7,207 bases of DNA from Methanosarcinaceae archaeon (GTDB lineage: Archaea; Halobacteriota; Methanosarcinia; Methanosarcinales; Methanosarcinaceae), in assembly GCA_016926455.1 (NCBI GenBank), contig JAFGOO010000088.1, positions 1 to 7,207 of the forward strand, written 5' to 3'. Below are positions 1-6,532 of this stretch, piece after piece. Both the position numbers and the translations under genes were made by a program. Every line of letters begins with the position of its first letter. The stretch's first letter is position 1. The notes beneath the pieces are model-generated. The model was not told the origin of the DNA and made no database searches. It was given only the letters and a program-made list of their open reading frames with translations.

Positions 1-1
1 A

Positions 2-73
2 AACTCGGCTAAAATCGGTGCTAAAAAGAAATACATCGGAAAACGAGCATACGTGATAATCATCAAAGACTAA
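2..73 (+). CDS. C-terminal end of a DUF2080-type transposon-encoded protein (cut by window edge)
   Basis: The reading frame is open from the window edge to TAA at 71-73 and gives 23 residues. It begins NSAKIGAKKKYIGKRAYV and ends in a run of isoleucines then KD. The pattern NSA-x-I-(4-5 residues)-YIGK-x-x-x-V resembles the end of the small archaeal DUF2080 'putative transposon-encoded protein' family, an AbrB/SpoVT-like short protein often found next to TnpB-type genes. The next feature is a tnpB remnant about 90 bp downstream in the same orientation, which fits that pairing. The start lies outside the window, so it cannot be judged whether the gene is intact. Its role in transposition is not established. 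Confidence 0.6.
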   Translation, partial: NSAKIGAKKKYIGKRAYVIIIKD

Positions 74-79
74 TCAATT

Positions 80-123
80 ATGCAACAACGCATATTTTTT
101 AGCAACAACAGGATGGGTTGCAT
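80..123. repeat. Short inverted repeat between the DUF2080-type end and the tnpB remnant
   Basis: ATGCAAC at 80-86 is exactly complementary to GTTGCAT at 117-123, which could form a 7-bp stem with a 30-base loop. The loop repeats the motif GCAACAAC (82-89 and 103-110). It may be part of the intergenic structure of the IS605-like element or may be chance in AT-rich DNA. Confidence 0.25.
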
Positions 124-163
124 TAGACTTTTTGAAAAAATATGTTGAGAATCAGGGTCAGTA

Positions 164-425
164 ATATTAGTCACGAAGAAATATAAAATACAAGTAACCA
201 AAGAACAGGTTGATGTACTCTGGAATCTATCTGAGAAACGTAGGTTACTTTACAATTTTGCATTATCTGAACGTAACGAAGCTTGGGAAAATGATAACCG
301 TTCAATAAAGTATATTGAACAATAAAATAATCTTACAACAATTGAAAAAAGATATTTCTAATTACAGTATTGTATATTCAAAGGTATTGCAGGAAATTCT
401 TAAAAAATTAGATGCTAATTATTAT
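164..425 (+). pseudogene. tnpB: 5' remnant of an IS200/IS605-group tnpB (IS1341-type) gene
   Basis: The N-terminal segment of a TnpB/OrfB protein, the RNA-guided nuclease-like accessory protein of IS200/IS605 elements, is recognisable. From 167 it reads LVTKKYKIQVTKEQVDVLWN, followed by a stretch containing LYNFALSERNEAW. It is dead in several ways. The codon expected to be the start is ATA (164-166), apparently a former ATG. TAA at 323-325 interrupts a glutamine stretch (IEQ-stop-NNL). The frame then shifts near 345-351, after which frame 3 continues as DISNYSIVYSKVLQEILKKL up to an ANY motif near 425. Everything after that, including the RuvC-like nuclease core and zinc ribbon, is missing. 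About 85 of an expected 350-400 codons survive, and the deletion brings the Kef gene close. The family call rests on recognised sequence, not a search. Confidence 0.75.
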
Positions 426-446
426 AGAACCCATTTAGATTTGGGA

Positions 447-455
447 GTATATATT
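447..455 (+). promoter_or_regulatory. Possible TATA box for the Kef-type gene
   Basis: GTATATATT lies about 39-47 bases before the proposed TTG start at 494. Transcription about 25 bases downstream would begin near 475-480, leaving a short leader that contains the GAGGTGG site. The box lies just past the truncated tnpB homology, so it could be native promoter DNA or a junction-created sequence. Inferred from composition and spacing only. Confidence 0.3.
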
Positions 456-480
456 GAATATCAAATCCAGACGAAAAATT

Positions 481-487
481 GAGGTGG
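481..487 (+). promoter_or_regulatory. Shine-Dalgarno site deciding the TTG start at 494
   Basis: GAGGTGG is a strong archaeal ribosome-binding sequence placed six bases before TTG at 494-496. The longer open frame would start at TTG 479, but the site would then lie inside the coding region, and no such site precedes 479. This favours 494 as the true start. Confidence 0.6.
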
Positions 488-493
488 TTGACA

Positions 494-2491
494 TTGGATA
501 CGCCACTATTAAATGACATTATCATTATATTCGGATTGTCTATTGTTATTATCTTTATATGCCACCGTCTTTGCGTACCGACAATTGTTGGTTTTCTCCT
601 GACAGGTGTACTGGCAGGTCCACATGGGTTTGCAGTGATTAACGCTGTCCAAGAAGTCAATATATTGGCTGAAATTGGGATTATATTACTGCTTTTTGCT
701 ATCGGTGTAGAGTTATCTCTAAAGGATATGTGGCAAATTAAAAAAGAAGTTCTTGTTGGTGGTTTGCTTCAGGTATTATTAACAATTGTTGTTGTTTTTG
801 TCCTTATCAGTAAAATTGGTTTGAACTTCGATGAAGCAGTTTTTATTGGTTTTTTGATATCCTTAAGTAGCACAGCCATTGTACTCAAATTACTACAGGA
901 TAGAGGCAATATCGACACTCCTCACGGTAGAACAACGCTTGCAATCCTGATCTTCCAAGATATCGTAATAGTACCTATGATTCTGGTCACACCCATACTG
1001 GCTGGAGAGATAGCTAATTTGGACGAATCCCCACTCTTTATTATAGGAGAAGGGATTGGTTTCGTCCTACTGGTAATTATAAGTGCTAAGTGGGTTGTTC
1101 CCTACCTGTTATTTCAAATTGCTCGGACACGTAGTCGCGAGCTTTTTCTTTTGAGTATTATATTCATATGTTTTTCAGTTGCATTGCTTACATCCAGTTT
1201 AGGACTTTCACTATCCCTTGGTGCATTTCTAGCAGGATTGATCATATCCGAATCTGAATACAGTCAACAAGCACTTTGTAATATCTTACCCTTTCGTGAT
1301 ATATTTATGAGCCTTTTTTTTGTTTCGATTGGGATGCTATTGGACATCAATTATCTTTTTCAGAATCTTAGTCTCTTTATCCTTATCGCTCTAAGCGTAC
1401 TGGTAATAAAATCCAGTATCGCCGGGTTTGTAACAACTCTGCTTGGATACCCTCTTCGTACGACGATACTGGTAGGGCTAGCACTCGGTCAGGTTGGGGA
1501 ATTTTCTTTTGTTTTATCAACTTTTGGAATAGAATACGGTCTTCTGGATGTAAATATGTATCAGTTCTTTCTTGCAGTTTCTATCCTAACTATGGCAAGT
1601 ACATCATTCATTATAGCCTTGTCTCCTCACATAGCTGATTACATTATACAATTACCACTACCCAAAAGATTGATATCTGGAATTCCAACAACAGAACTTA
1701 ACAGATCGAATAAAAAAGTCCATTTAAAAGACCACATTATTATAATTGGTTTTGGGGTTAATGGAAAAAATGTTGCAAGAGCAGCGATGTCAGCAGGTAT
1801 TCCGTATCTTATTATTGAAATGAACCCTGAAAAAGTCAGGAACGAACAGGTGAAAGGAGAATTGATTCATTATGGAGATGCAACTCATGAGGCAGTGCTT
1901 GAACATTCAAATATAAGGAATGCTAGAGTTATGGTATTAGGTATTTCCGATCCCGTTGCAACTCGAAGAATCGTTTCAATCGCTCACAAACTCAACCCTG
2001 CCCTTCATATGATTGTACGTACGCGCTATCTTCATGAGATGAAGCCCCTATATAACTTAGGAGCATCCGAAGTTGTTCCTCAAGAGTTTGAGACTTCTGT
2101 GGAGATATTTATCAGGGTTCTGAAGAAATATCTTGTCCCCAAAGATGAAGTCGAGAAATTCATTGCTGAGGTTCGGGCAGATGGTTATGAGATGTTTCGA
2201 AGTATTTCTAAAAAGCCGGTAGATATAAACGATATAAAATATGACCTCCCTGAAGTTGAAATAAGTACATTCCGAATCGCAGAAAAATCAGCTATTGTAG
2301 GAAAAACATTAGCTCAAATAGAACTAAGAAAAAAATACGGTGTTACATTGCTGGCCATAAATCGCAATTCACGTATAATGTCCAATCCACATGGAGATGT
2401 GGACCTTTGTGCCAATGATGTACTTGTTATCCTTGGTAGTCCTGATAAAATTGCTGAGGTCTCTGGACTATTTGTAAATAATCCAAATTAA
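494..2491 (+). CDS. Kef-type CPA2 monovalent cation:proton antiporter with RCK (TrkA-N/TrkA-C) domains
   Basis: This 665-residue inner-membrane protein probably exchanges K+ or Na+ for protons. Residues about 5-390 form the hydrophobic Na_H_Exchanger (CPA2) domain. It shows the glycine-rich GFLLTGVLAGPHG near the N-terminus, the FQDIVIVP ion-site motif with Q155-D156, LGAFLAG at 242-248 and PFRDIF starting at 266, followed by FFVSIGMLLD. Residues about 413-530 form an RCK_N/TrkA-N fold with G419-F-G-V-N-G424 and an acidic E442 at the end of the second strand, as expected for NAD(H) or another nucleotide. Residues about 586-663 form a TrkA-C domain. Architecture and length are complete and there is no frameshift. 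The start is a TTG chosen for its ribosome-binding site; the open frame extends five codons upstream to TTG 479. Upstream is a tnpB remnant; downstream a MITE-like repeat begins right after the stop. Substrate (K+ or Na+) cannot be told from sequence. The gene is very likely functional. Confidence 0.92.
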   Translation: MDTPLLNDIIIIFGLSIVIIFICHRLCVPTIVGFLLTGVLAGPHGFAVINAVQEVNILAEIGIILLLFAIGVELSLKDMWQIKKEVLVGGLLQVLLTIVVVFVLISKIGLNFDEAVFIGFLISLSSTAIVLKLLQDRGNIDTPHGRTTLAILIFQDIVIVPMILVTPILAGEIANLDESPLFIIGEGIGFVLLVIISAKWVVPYLLFQIARTRSRELFLLSIIFICFSVALLTSSLGLSLSLGAFLAGLIISESEYSQQALCNILPFRDIFMSLFFVSIGMLLDINYLFQNLSLFILIALSVLVIKSSIAGFVTTLLGYPLRTTILVGLALGQVGEFSFVLSTFGIEYGLLDVNMYQFFLAVSILTMASTSFIIALSPHIADYIIQLPLPKRLISGIPTTELNRSNKKVHLKDHIIIIGFGVNGKNVARAAMSAGIPYLIIEMNPEKVRNEQVKGELIHYGDATHEAVLEHSNIRNARVMVLGISDPVATRRIVSIAHKLNPALHMIVRTRYLHEMKPLYNLGASEVVPQEFETSVEIFIRVLKKYLVPKDEVEKFIAEVRADGYEMFRSISKKPVDINDIKYDLPEVEISTFRIAEKSAIVGKTLAQIELRKKYGVTLLAINRNSRIMSNPHGDVDLCANDVLVILGSPDKIAEVSGLFVNNPN

Positions 2492-2588
2492 GGCTCTGTA
2501 GAAAACCTATTTCCTACTAATTCTATATAACCTTGACATCCTTGCCAATGTTGTACTTATTACTCAAATGAGGATTTCTACAGAGTCC
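2492..2588. mobile_element. 97-bp MITE-like element with terminal inverted repeats
   Basis: The left end GGCTCTGTAGAAAACCT and the reverse complement of the right end, GGACTCTGTAGAAATCCT, match apart from one inserted base and one substitution. The similarity continues weakly to about 21 bases (then ATTT in both after one more gap). The interior is AT-rich and has no coding potential. The element begins directly after the Kef stop codon, and both sides carry AA, too short to prove a target duplication. The terminal sequence resembles ends of DDE-type insertion sequences, but I cannot name the parent. Because the arms pair, the transcript could also fold into a long stem-loop at the 3' end of the Kef mRNA. 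Confidence 0.6.
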
Positions 2589-2621
2589 AAGGATCTTTAA
2601 TAGAAATTCCTTCTTGAGACT

Positions 2622-2741
2622 GGTAGTGTCAATACTGATTGATATCAATGATGAATGGATCATGAGAAATAGATATTTATTGATGAAAGACTAAGGAAAG
2701 ATGGATAAGGGATGAATTTACAGTAAAAGAGGGACACTACC
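2622..2741. mobile_element. 120-bp inverted-repeat element, probably derived from an IS256-type IS
   Basis: GGTAGTGTC at 2622-2630 is exactly complementary to GACACTACC at 2733-2741. There is no open frame between them. The right end, GTAAAAGAGGGACACT (2723-2738), closely matches GTAAAAAGAGTGACACT (6676-6692), which lies about 145 bases upstream of the IS256 transposase remnant on the minus strand. They differ by one indel and one substitution. This suggests both are ends of related elements and that this copy is a miniature or internally deleted derivative. Only CT is shared at the flanks, so the 8-9 bp duplication usual for IS256 is not visible. Confidence 0.5.
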
Positions 2742-2838
2742 CTATAACAGCAGTACATAAGTATTATGGCTTTTCAGACATTTTTCTGATGGAATAATAC
2801 TAGCCTATCTAAATATGAAATATACTTTCCTAAAAATA

Positions 2839-2848
2839 TTTATTATAT
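2839..2848 (+). promoter_or_regulatory. Possible TATA box before the broken HTH gene
   Basis: TTTATTATAT lies 44-53 bases before ATG 2892, with a weak ribosome-binding sequence (AAAGGCGA at 2878-2885) in between. The surrounding stretch 2742-2891 is AT-rich and non-coding; I see nothing else in it apart from a small TCAGA/TCTGA stem near 2776-2791. Confidence 0.3.
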
Positions 2849-2891
2849 CAAAATAGAGTACTCAAATGAGAAAATAGAAAGGCGAACAACG

Positions 2892-3168
2892 ATGAAAATT
2901 GCGGATAAAGTGATTGATGCAGCATTCGAATCGAACGAGGTATTCCAGCAAAGGCTCTCAAAAATGATCAAAGAAGATCTTGGACTCAAAGCTCTTGAAT
3001 TTTCAGAACAGGCGGATGACCCCTCCAAGCACTCTCTACAAAATCCTTTCAGGAAACAGAGAGCCAAACATAAAGACATTTAGACAGATCGTGAGGACTA
3101 TACACAGGATCGAGAAATCAGAGTACTGCGAGTTCATTGCAGTGATAGCAGCGCGGAAGATCGGGTAA
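2892..3168 (+). pseudogene. Frameshifted and probably truncated XRE-type HTH transcriptional regulator
   Basis: Two overlapping frames form one protein. The first starts at ATG 2892, with KALEFSEQA at its end, and runs out at TAG 3081-3083. From 3016 the next frame carries the continuation MTPPSTLYKILSGNREPN, then an amphipathic helix and EFIAVIAAR, ending at TAA 3166-3168. Removing one G from GCGG at 3012-3015 joins them without loss, giving about 92 residues. The region ALEFSEQA-x-x-PPSTLYKILSGNR is a typical XRE helix-turn-helix (helix 2, turn, recognition helix starting PPSTLYK), so the intact protein bound DNA. From memory, archaeal relatives continue into a C-terminal domain after FIAVIAAR; here only KIG follows, so a truncation is likely. 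The gene lies 48 bp before the ATPase in the same direction and may once have regulated it or the antiporter. Programmed frameshifting or a sequencing error are alternatives; there is no obvious slippery run at the join. Confidence 0.7.
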
Positions 3169-3193
3169 ATGGAAGGGTTATTAATTGGATAGC

Positions 3194-3200
3194 TAAATAA
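3194..3200 (+). promoter_or_regulatory. Possible TATA-like element for the P-type ATPase gene
   Basis: TAAATAA lies 16 bases before GTG 3217 and 25 bases before ATG 3226. With no good ribosome-binding site before either start, a leaderless transcript beginning close to ATG 3226 would fit this spacing. Weak, based on position and AT content only. Confidence 0.25.
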
Positions 3201-3216
3201 CTGACCAAATAACGAT

Positions 3217-5910
3217 GTGGAATCAATGATTAAATATGAAGATCTGAACGTTGATGAAGTATTCGTGGCTTTAGATTGCTCTAAAGAGGGTTTGACATCC
3301 GAAGATGCAAAGAACAGGCTTAAACAATACGGTCTTAACGAGCTTGAGGAAAAAGAAAAAATAACGCTCATCAAAGTGTTTGTGAGACAGTTCACAAACT
3401 TCATAGTCTGGGTTTTGCTTGCAGCAGCCATAATCTCGCTGATGATAGGGGAAACCATCAATTTTCAGGTGATTATATTAATCGTAGTATTTGTCATAGT
3501 TTTGGGCTTTGTCCAGGAATACAAAGCAGAAAAAGCAATGGATGCACTGAAAAAGATTGTTGAGCCGACCACCAGGGTCCGAAGGGACGGCAGGCGAAAG
3601 GAGATACTGACAAAGGAAGTGGTGCCAGGCGACATTTTGCTTATGGAGACCGGGGACAGTATTTCGGCGGACGCAAAGATATTTGAGATCATCGGCTTGA
3701 AGATAGACGAAGCTGCCCTGACAGGTGAGAGCGCTGCAGTCGAAAAAATGGACGGCGACATGATCTTTGCAGGAACACAGATCGTTCATGGAAAATGTAA
3801 GGCTGTGGTCACAGCAACTGGCATGCAGACACGATTGGGGCAGATCGCAGGGATGATACAGGAAGTTGAAGAAAAGACCCCTCTGCAGGTAAAGATAGCA
3901 GACCTTTCAAAAAGCCTTGCAATAATAGCCCTGACAGCATGCGTCATTACATTCGTACTCGGTATGCTAAAAGGGGCTCCATTGGGTGGAATGTTGATAA
4001 TAGCTTTAGCACTAGCTGTTGCTGCTGTTCCTGAAGGACTTCCATTTACGCTCACACTTACCCTTGCTTATGGAATGCACAAAATGACAAAACACAATGC
4101 ACTTATAAGAAAAATGCTTGGTGTCGAGGCGTTAGGGTCTACAACGGTCATCTGTACTGACAAGACAGGTACATTGACAAAGAACGAGATGACCGTCGAA
4201 AAGATATATGTGGATGAAACATTTTTTGACGTAACAGGGGTTGGATATGAGCCAAAAGGGGACTTTTCGGTCGATGGTGCAAAAATCGATGCCATTAAAC
4301 ATGAAAATTTGATCATGTTGCTAAAAGCTGCTACTTTATGCAACAATGCAGCCTTTGAGGAAAAAGAAGAAAAATGGAAACTCATCGGGGACCCCACAGA
4401 ATCTTCACTGGTCGTAGCGGCAGCAAAAGCAGACCTCTGGCAGGACGATCTGGAAAACGAGTACCGGAAAATCGAAGAAATACTATTCACATCCGAAAGA
4501 AAACTAATGTCAACAGTGCACGAAATTGAAGGTGAGAGGGATAAGGTGGTATTCACCAAAGGTGCACCCGAATTTGTATTAAAGAAATGCAGTTTTATCA
4601 GTAAAAGAGACCGGATTGAAGAACTTGGTGAAGACGAGGTTGCCAGGATACTTGAAAAAAACCATAATCTTGCAAGCTCTGCTTATCGTGTGCTTGCTGT
4701 TGCCCATAAAACGATGCTTGAACCACTGACTCCGGAAAACGTTGAGAAGGATCTGGTCTTTTTAGGTCTGGTTGCAATGATCGATCCTGCAAGGGAAGAA
4801 GCAAAAGGTGCAATAGAAATCTGTAAAAGAGCCGGCATCAAAGTCGTGATGATAACAGGTGATAACGACGCAACTGCAAAAGCAATAGCAAAGAATATAG
4901 GTTTATTTGATGAGATCCAGGACTTTGATGAAGTCACGGACGAAAAACTAAGGCTAATCGTTGCAGATGGAGTGATAACAGGCAGTGAATTGGGTTCATT
5001 GGATGATGAGGAGTTTGAACGTATAGTTGAGGGTATAAGCATCTATGCAAGGATGATGCCGCAGCAGAAGGTGAGGATAGTCAGAGCGTTGCAGAAAAAA
5101 GGTCACATCGTTGCAATGACGGGTGATGGTGTAAACGATGCTCCTGTCCTCAAGAAAGCAGATATCGGTATAGCAATGGGCATAAAAGGAACGGATGTGG
5201 CAAAAGAATCAAGTGTCATGGTCTTACAGGACGATAATTTCGCAACGATCGTTGAAGCTGTGAAGCTGGGCAGGGCGATTTATGAGAACATAGAGAAATT
5301 CACCTGCTACCTGATATCAAGAAACTTCACGGAAGTCATACTTATCCTGCTGGGAATAACCCTGCTGGGTTTCGATTTCTTGCCCCTTCTGGCATTGCAG
5401 ATATTGTTTATAAATACGTTCGATGAGATAATGCCTGCAATAGGTCTGGGTCTGGACCCGGCAAGGGGTGAGATAATGTACAAAAGACCAAGAAAACCTT
5501 ATGAGAAAATACTGAAAAAGAGGAATCTAATCCTGATCGTCAGCATTGCCCTGGTCATGGGATTAGCATCATTTATGGTATTTGTGCTGGACAACCCCAC
5601 GAACCAAATCGAAAAAGCAAGAACACTAACGTTTGCCACTATTGTAAGTATGATATTGTTCGTTCCGTTCGCCTTCAGGTCTTTGGAAGATTCTATTTTC
5701 AAGATCGGGATTTTCACAAACAAGATTCTGGTAGCAGGTGTTTTTGGTACATTCCTACTGACATTAAGTGTCATGTACATCCCATTCTTCCAAGAGATAC
5801 TCGAACTCACACCACTAGGTGTTACAGACTGGCTGATTCCACTATTCGTAGCACTTGCAGCAATGGGTTTTGCTGAGGTCATCAAAGCGGTGACCAAAGA
5901 TGTGTCATAG
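3217..5910 (+). CDS. P2-type cation-transporting P-type ATPase (Ca2+-ATPase-like)
   Basis: An 897-residue ATP-driven cation pump of the cytoplasmic membrane, complete by family length. Order: N-terminal cation-ATPase domain (about 5-75), two membrane helices, actuator domain with T169-G-E-S172, helices 3-4 with P272-E273-G-L-P, phosphorylation site D315-K-T-G-T-L-T, nucleotide-binding domain with FTSERKLMS and K448-G-A-P-E452, MITGDN, hinge T-G636-D637-G-V-N-D641-A-P, and six C-terminal helices. Compared with SERCA, the Ca2+ ligands in helix 4 (E273) and helix 5 (N703, E706 in YLISRNFTEV) are kept. Helix 6 reads N733-T-F-D736-E737 where SERCA has N-L-V-T-D, so the cation selectivity is uncertain; Ca2+ is likeliest, with Na+ or H+ possible. 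The start may be GTG 3217 or ATG 3226 (three residues shorter); neither has a clear ribosome-binding site. It follows a broken HTH gene by 48 bp and is followed by the tail of a second ATPase. No frameshift is seen and it appears functional. Confidence 0.95.
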   Translation: MESMIKYEDLNVDEVFVALDCSKEGLTSEDAKNRLKQYGLNELEEKEKITLIKVFVRQFTNFIVWVLLAAAIISLMIGETINFQVIILIVVFVIVLGFVQEYKAEKAMDALKKIVEPTTRVRRDGRRKEILTKEVVPGDILLMETGDSISADAKIFEIIGLKIDEAALTGESAAVEKMDGDMIFAGTQIVHGKCKAVVTATGMQTRLGQIAGMIQEVEEKTPLQVKIADLSKSLAIIALTACVITFVLGMLKGAPLGGMLIIALALAVAAVPEGLPFTLTLTLAYGMHKMTKHNALIRKMLGVEALGSTTVICTDKTGTLTKNEMTVEKIYVDETFFDVTGVGYEPKGDFSVDGAKIDAIKHENLIMLLKAATLCNNAAFEEKEEKWKLIGDPTESSLVVAAAKADLWQDDLENEYRKIEEILFTSERKLMSTVHEIEGERDKVVFTKGAPEFVLKKCSFISKRDRIEELGEDEVARILEKNHNLASSAYRVLAVAHKTMLEPLTPENVEKDLVFLGLVAMIDPAREEAKGAIEICKRAGIKVVMITGDNDATAKAIAKNIGLFDEIQDFDEVTDEKLRLIVADGVITGSELGSLDDEEFERIVEGISIYARMMPQQKVRIVRALQKKGHIVAMTGDGVNDAPVLKKADIGIAMGIKGTDVAKESSVMVLQDDNFATIVEAVKLGRAIYENIEKFTCYLISRNFTEVILILLGITLLGFDFLPLLALQILFINTFDEIMPAIGLGLDPARGEIMYKRPRKPYEKILKKRNLILIVSIALVMGLASFMVFVLDNPTNQIEKARTLTFATIVSMILFVPFAFRSLEDSIFKIGIFTNKILVAGVFGTFLLTLSVMYIPFFQEILELTPLGVTDWLIPLFVALAAMGFAEVIKAVTKDVS

Positions 5911-5946
5911 TGTAAACTCATAGATCTTAACCTGACACGTAGTTGA

Positions 5947-6090
5947 TACTTATGTCTTTTCGTAGCGGTCGCCGGTACTATCAGCCTGCAGGCACTTACA
6001 GTCTACACGCCTTTCCTCCAGGGAATGCTACGGACCGTGCCGCTTGAATTTAACGACTGACTGGTGAACTGTTCGCTTGTGAGTGGTTAG
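5947..6090 (+). pseudogene. C-terminal relic of a second P-type cation ATPase
   Basis: The frame is open from 5947 to TGA 6058-6060 and contains VAGTISLQALTVYTPFLQ, then RTVPLEFND, before the stop. This matches the last two membrane helices of P2-type ATPases. The intact neighbour has GTFLLTLSVMYIPFFQ, then TPLGVTDWL at the equivalent place, so G-T, V-Y-x-P-F-x-Q and P-L-x-x-x-D align directly. The stop replaces the conserved Trp after Asp (TGG to TGA), after which LVNCSLVSG continues in the same frame to TAG 6088-6090. No start, catalytic domain or ribosome-binding site is present. It is in the same strand and reading phase as the intact gene and starts 37 bases after its stop. The residues are too different for a recent duplication, and the DNA is visibly richer in G+C than the ATPase gene. 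It is most simply the leftover of a different ATPase gene removed by deletion or recombination. Confidence 0.7.
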
Positions 6091-6227
6091 CAGTGGTGTA
6101 GTTCGGAGGTAGCTATTATTTCCTCGCGCGGACGTGTGGCGTAGATTCCGATGTGGTTCCTGATGTTGGTGGGGCGTGACCGGACCTCGATGGTCTTGGT
6201 GAAGGCTACGATTTGGTAAAATCGGCT
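6087..6227 (-). pseudogene. Fragment resembling an ASCH-domain protein
   Basis: On the minus strand the frame is open from 6227 down to TAA 6089-6087. It carries IVAFTKTIEVRSRPTN, then IRNHIGIYATRPREEI. The pattern K-T-I-E-x-R-x-x-x-T-x-x-R-x-x-I-x-I-Y-A is that of the first strands of ASCH (PUA-like, RNA-binding-type) domains. An ASCH protein normally starts about 20 residues before this with a short strand and a Q-P-W/Y-A motif, which is absent; TGA at 6230-6228 closes the frame upstream and no ATG is present. About 41 recognisable codons remain. The G+C-rich composition is shared with the adjoining ATPase relic, so both may come from one imported segment. The assignment rests on a short match and could be wrong. 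Confidence 0.4.
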
Positions 6228-6532
6228 TCAACGAAATCGCAGAGTTTCAGAGCAAAATTATTCACATCACCGTTGTTGTCTATTCCCAGTCTCCCTGCAA
6301 AATCCCTTAGTTGAGGTTTTAGAAGTATAAGTTTTCCATGTATGGTTGTGAGAAAGCTCTCAAGATAGCCATTCCGTTGAGTTTTTCTTGAAGCGATTCT
6401 TTCGTATTTGATTGCTCCGGATTGTTCTACTGCTTCTTGCTCCATAACTTCGTTCAGGAACCAGGTTATAAGCTGTTTTAGCGAACCATTACTATCGTTA
6501 AGATAATCTGATATTAAGTCGTAGAGATTCAT
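6206..6532 (-). pseudogene. Truncated, chimeric IS256-family transposase
   Basis: ATG 6532-6530 opens a 108-residue frame on the minus strand. Residues 1-78 match the N-terminal part of IS256/Transposase_mut proteins: NEVMEQEAVEQSGAIKYER, then RKTQRNGY, then HGKLILLKPQLRDF, where the family usually continues into the catalytic region. That region, with the DDE residues, is absent, so the product cannot transpose; the family is normally about 380-420 residues. From residue 79 (about position 6298) the frame runs into an unrelated tail, containing NNGDVNNFALKLCDFVEADF, and stops at TAG 6208-6206. I do not recognise the tail; it may be a piece of another transposase or of flanking DNA. AGGTAC and CAGGAC precede the ATG on the minus strand but neither is a strong ribosome-binding site. 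A TATA-like TAAAATATGATT lies about 50 bases before it (6580-6591). Confidence 0.75.

Noticed and set aside
323..325. Read-through by pyrrolysine to rescue the tnpB or transposase pseudogenes
   Set aside because: The interrupting codons are TAA (323-325) and TGA (6946-6948), not TAG, and both genes also carry frameshifts and large truncations.
415..660. 81-residue minus-strand open frame across the Kef gene start
   Set aside because: Overlaps the conserved N-terminus of the antiporter on the opposite strand and resembles no family.
3036..3461. 141-residue minus-strand open frame opposite the ATPase start
   Set aside because: It lies antisense to the HTH and ATPase genes and shows low-complexity Ser/Phe-rich sequence from reversed codons; no domain or ribosome-binding site.
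4068..4559. 163-residue minus-strand open frame inside the ATPase gene
   Set aside because: Antisense shadow of a strongly conserved coding region, Ser-rich and without a recognisable family.
494..5910. A single operon of Kef, HTH regulator and ATPase
   Set aside because: About 400 bp with two inserted elements separates Kef from the HTH gene, and separate TATA-like boxes are present; co-transcription is possible only for the HTH remnant and the ATPase.
6028..6231. 67-residue open frame on the minus strand, rich in His, Arg and Pro
   Set aside because: Its composition is typical of a shadow frame; the ASCH-like and ATPase-like readings of the same DNA in other frames resemble known families, this one does not.
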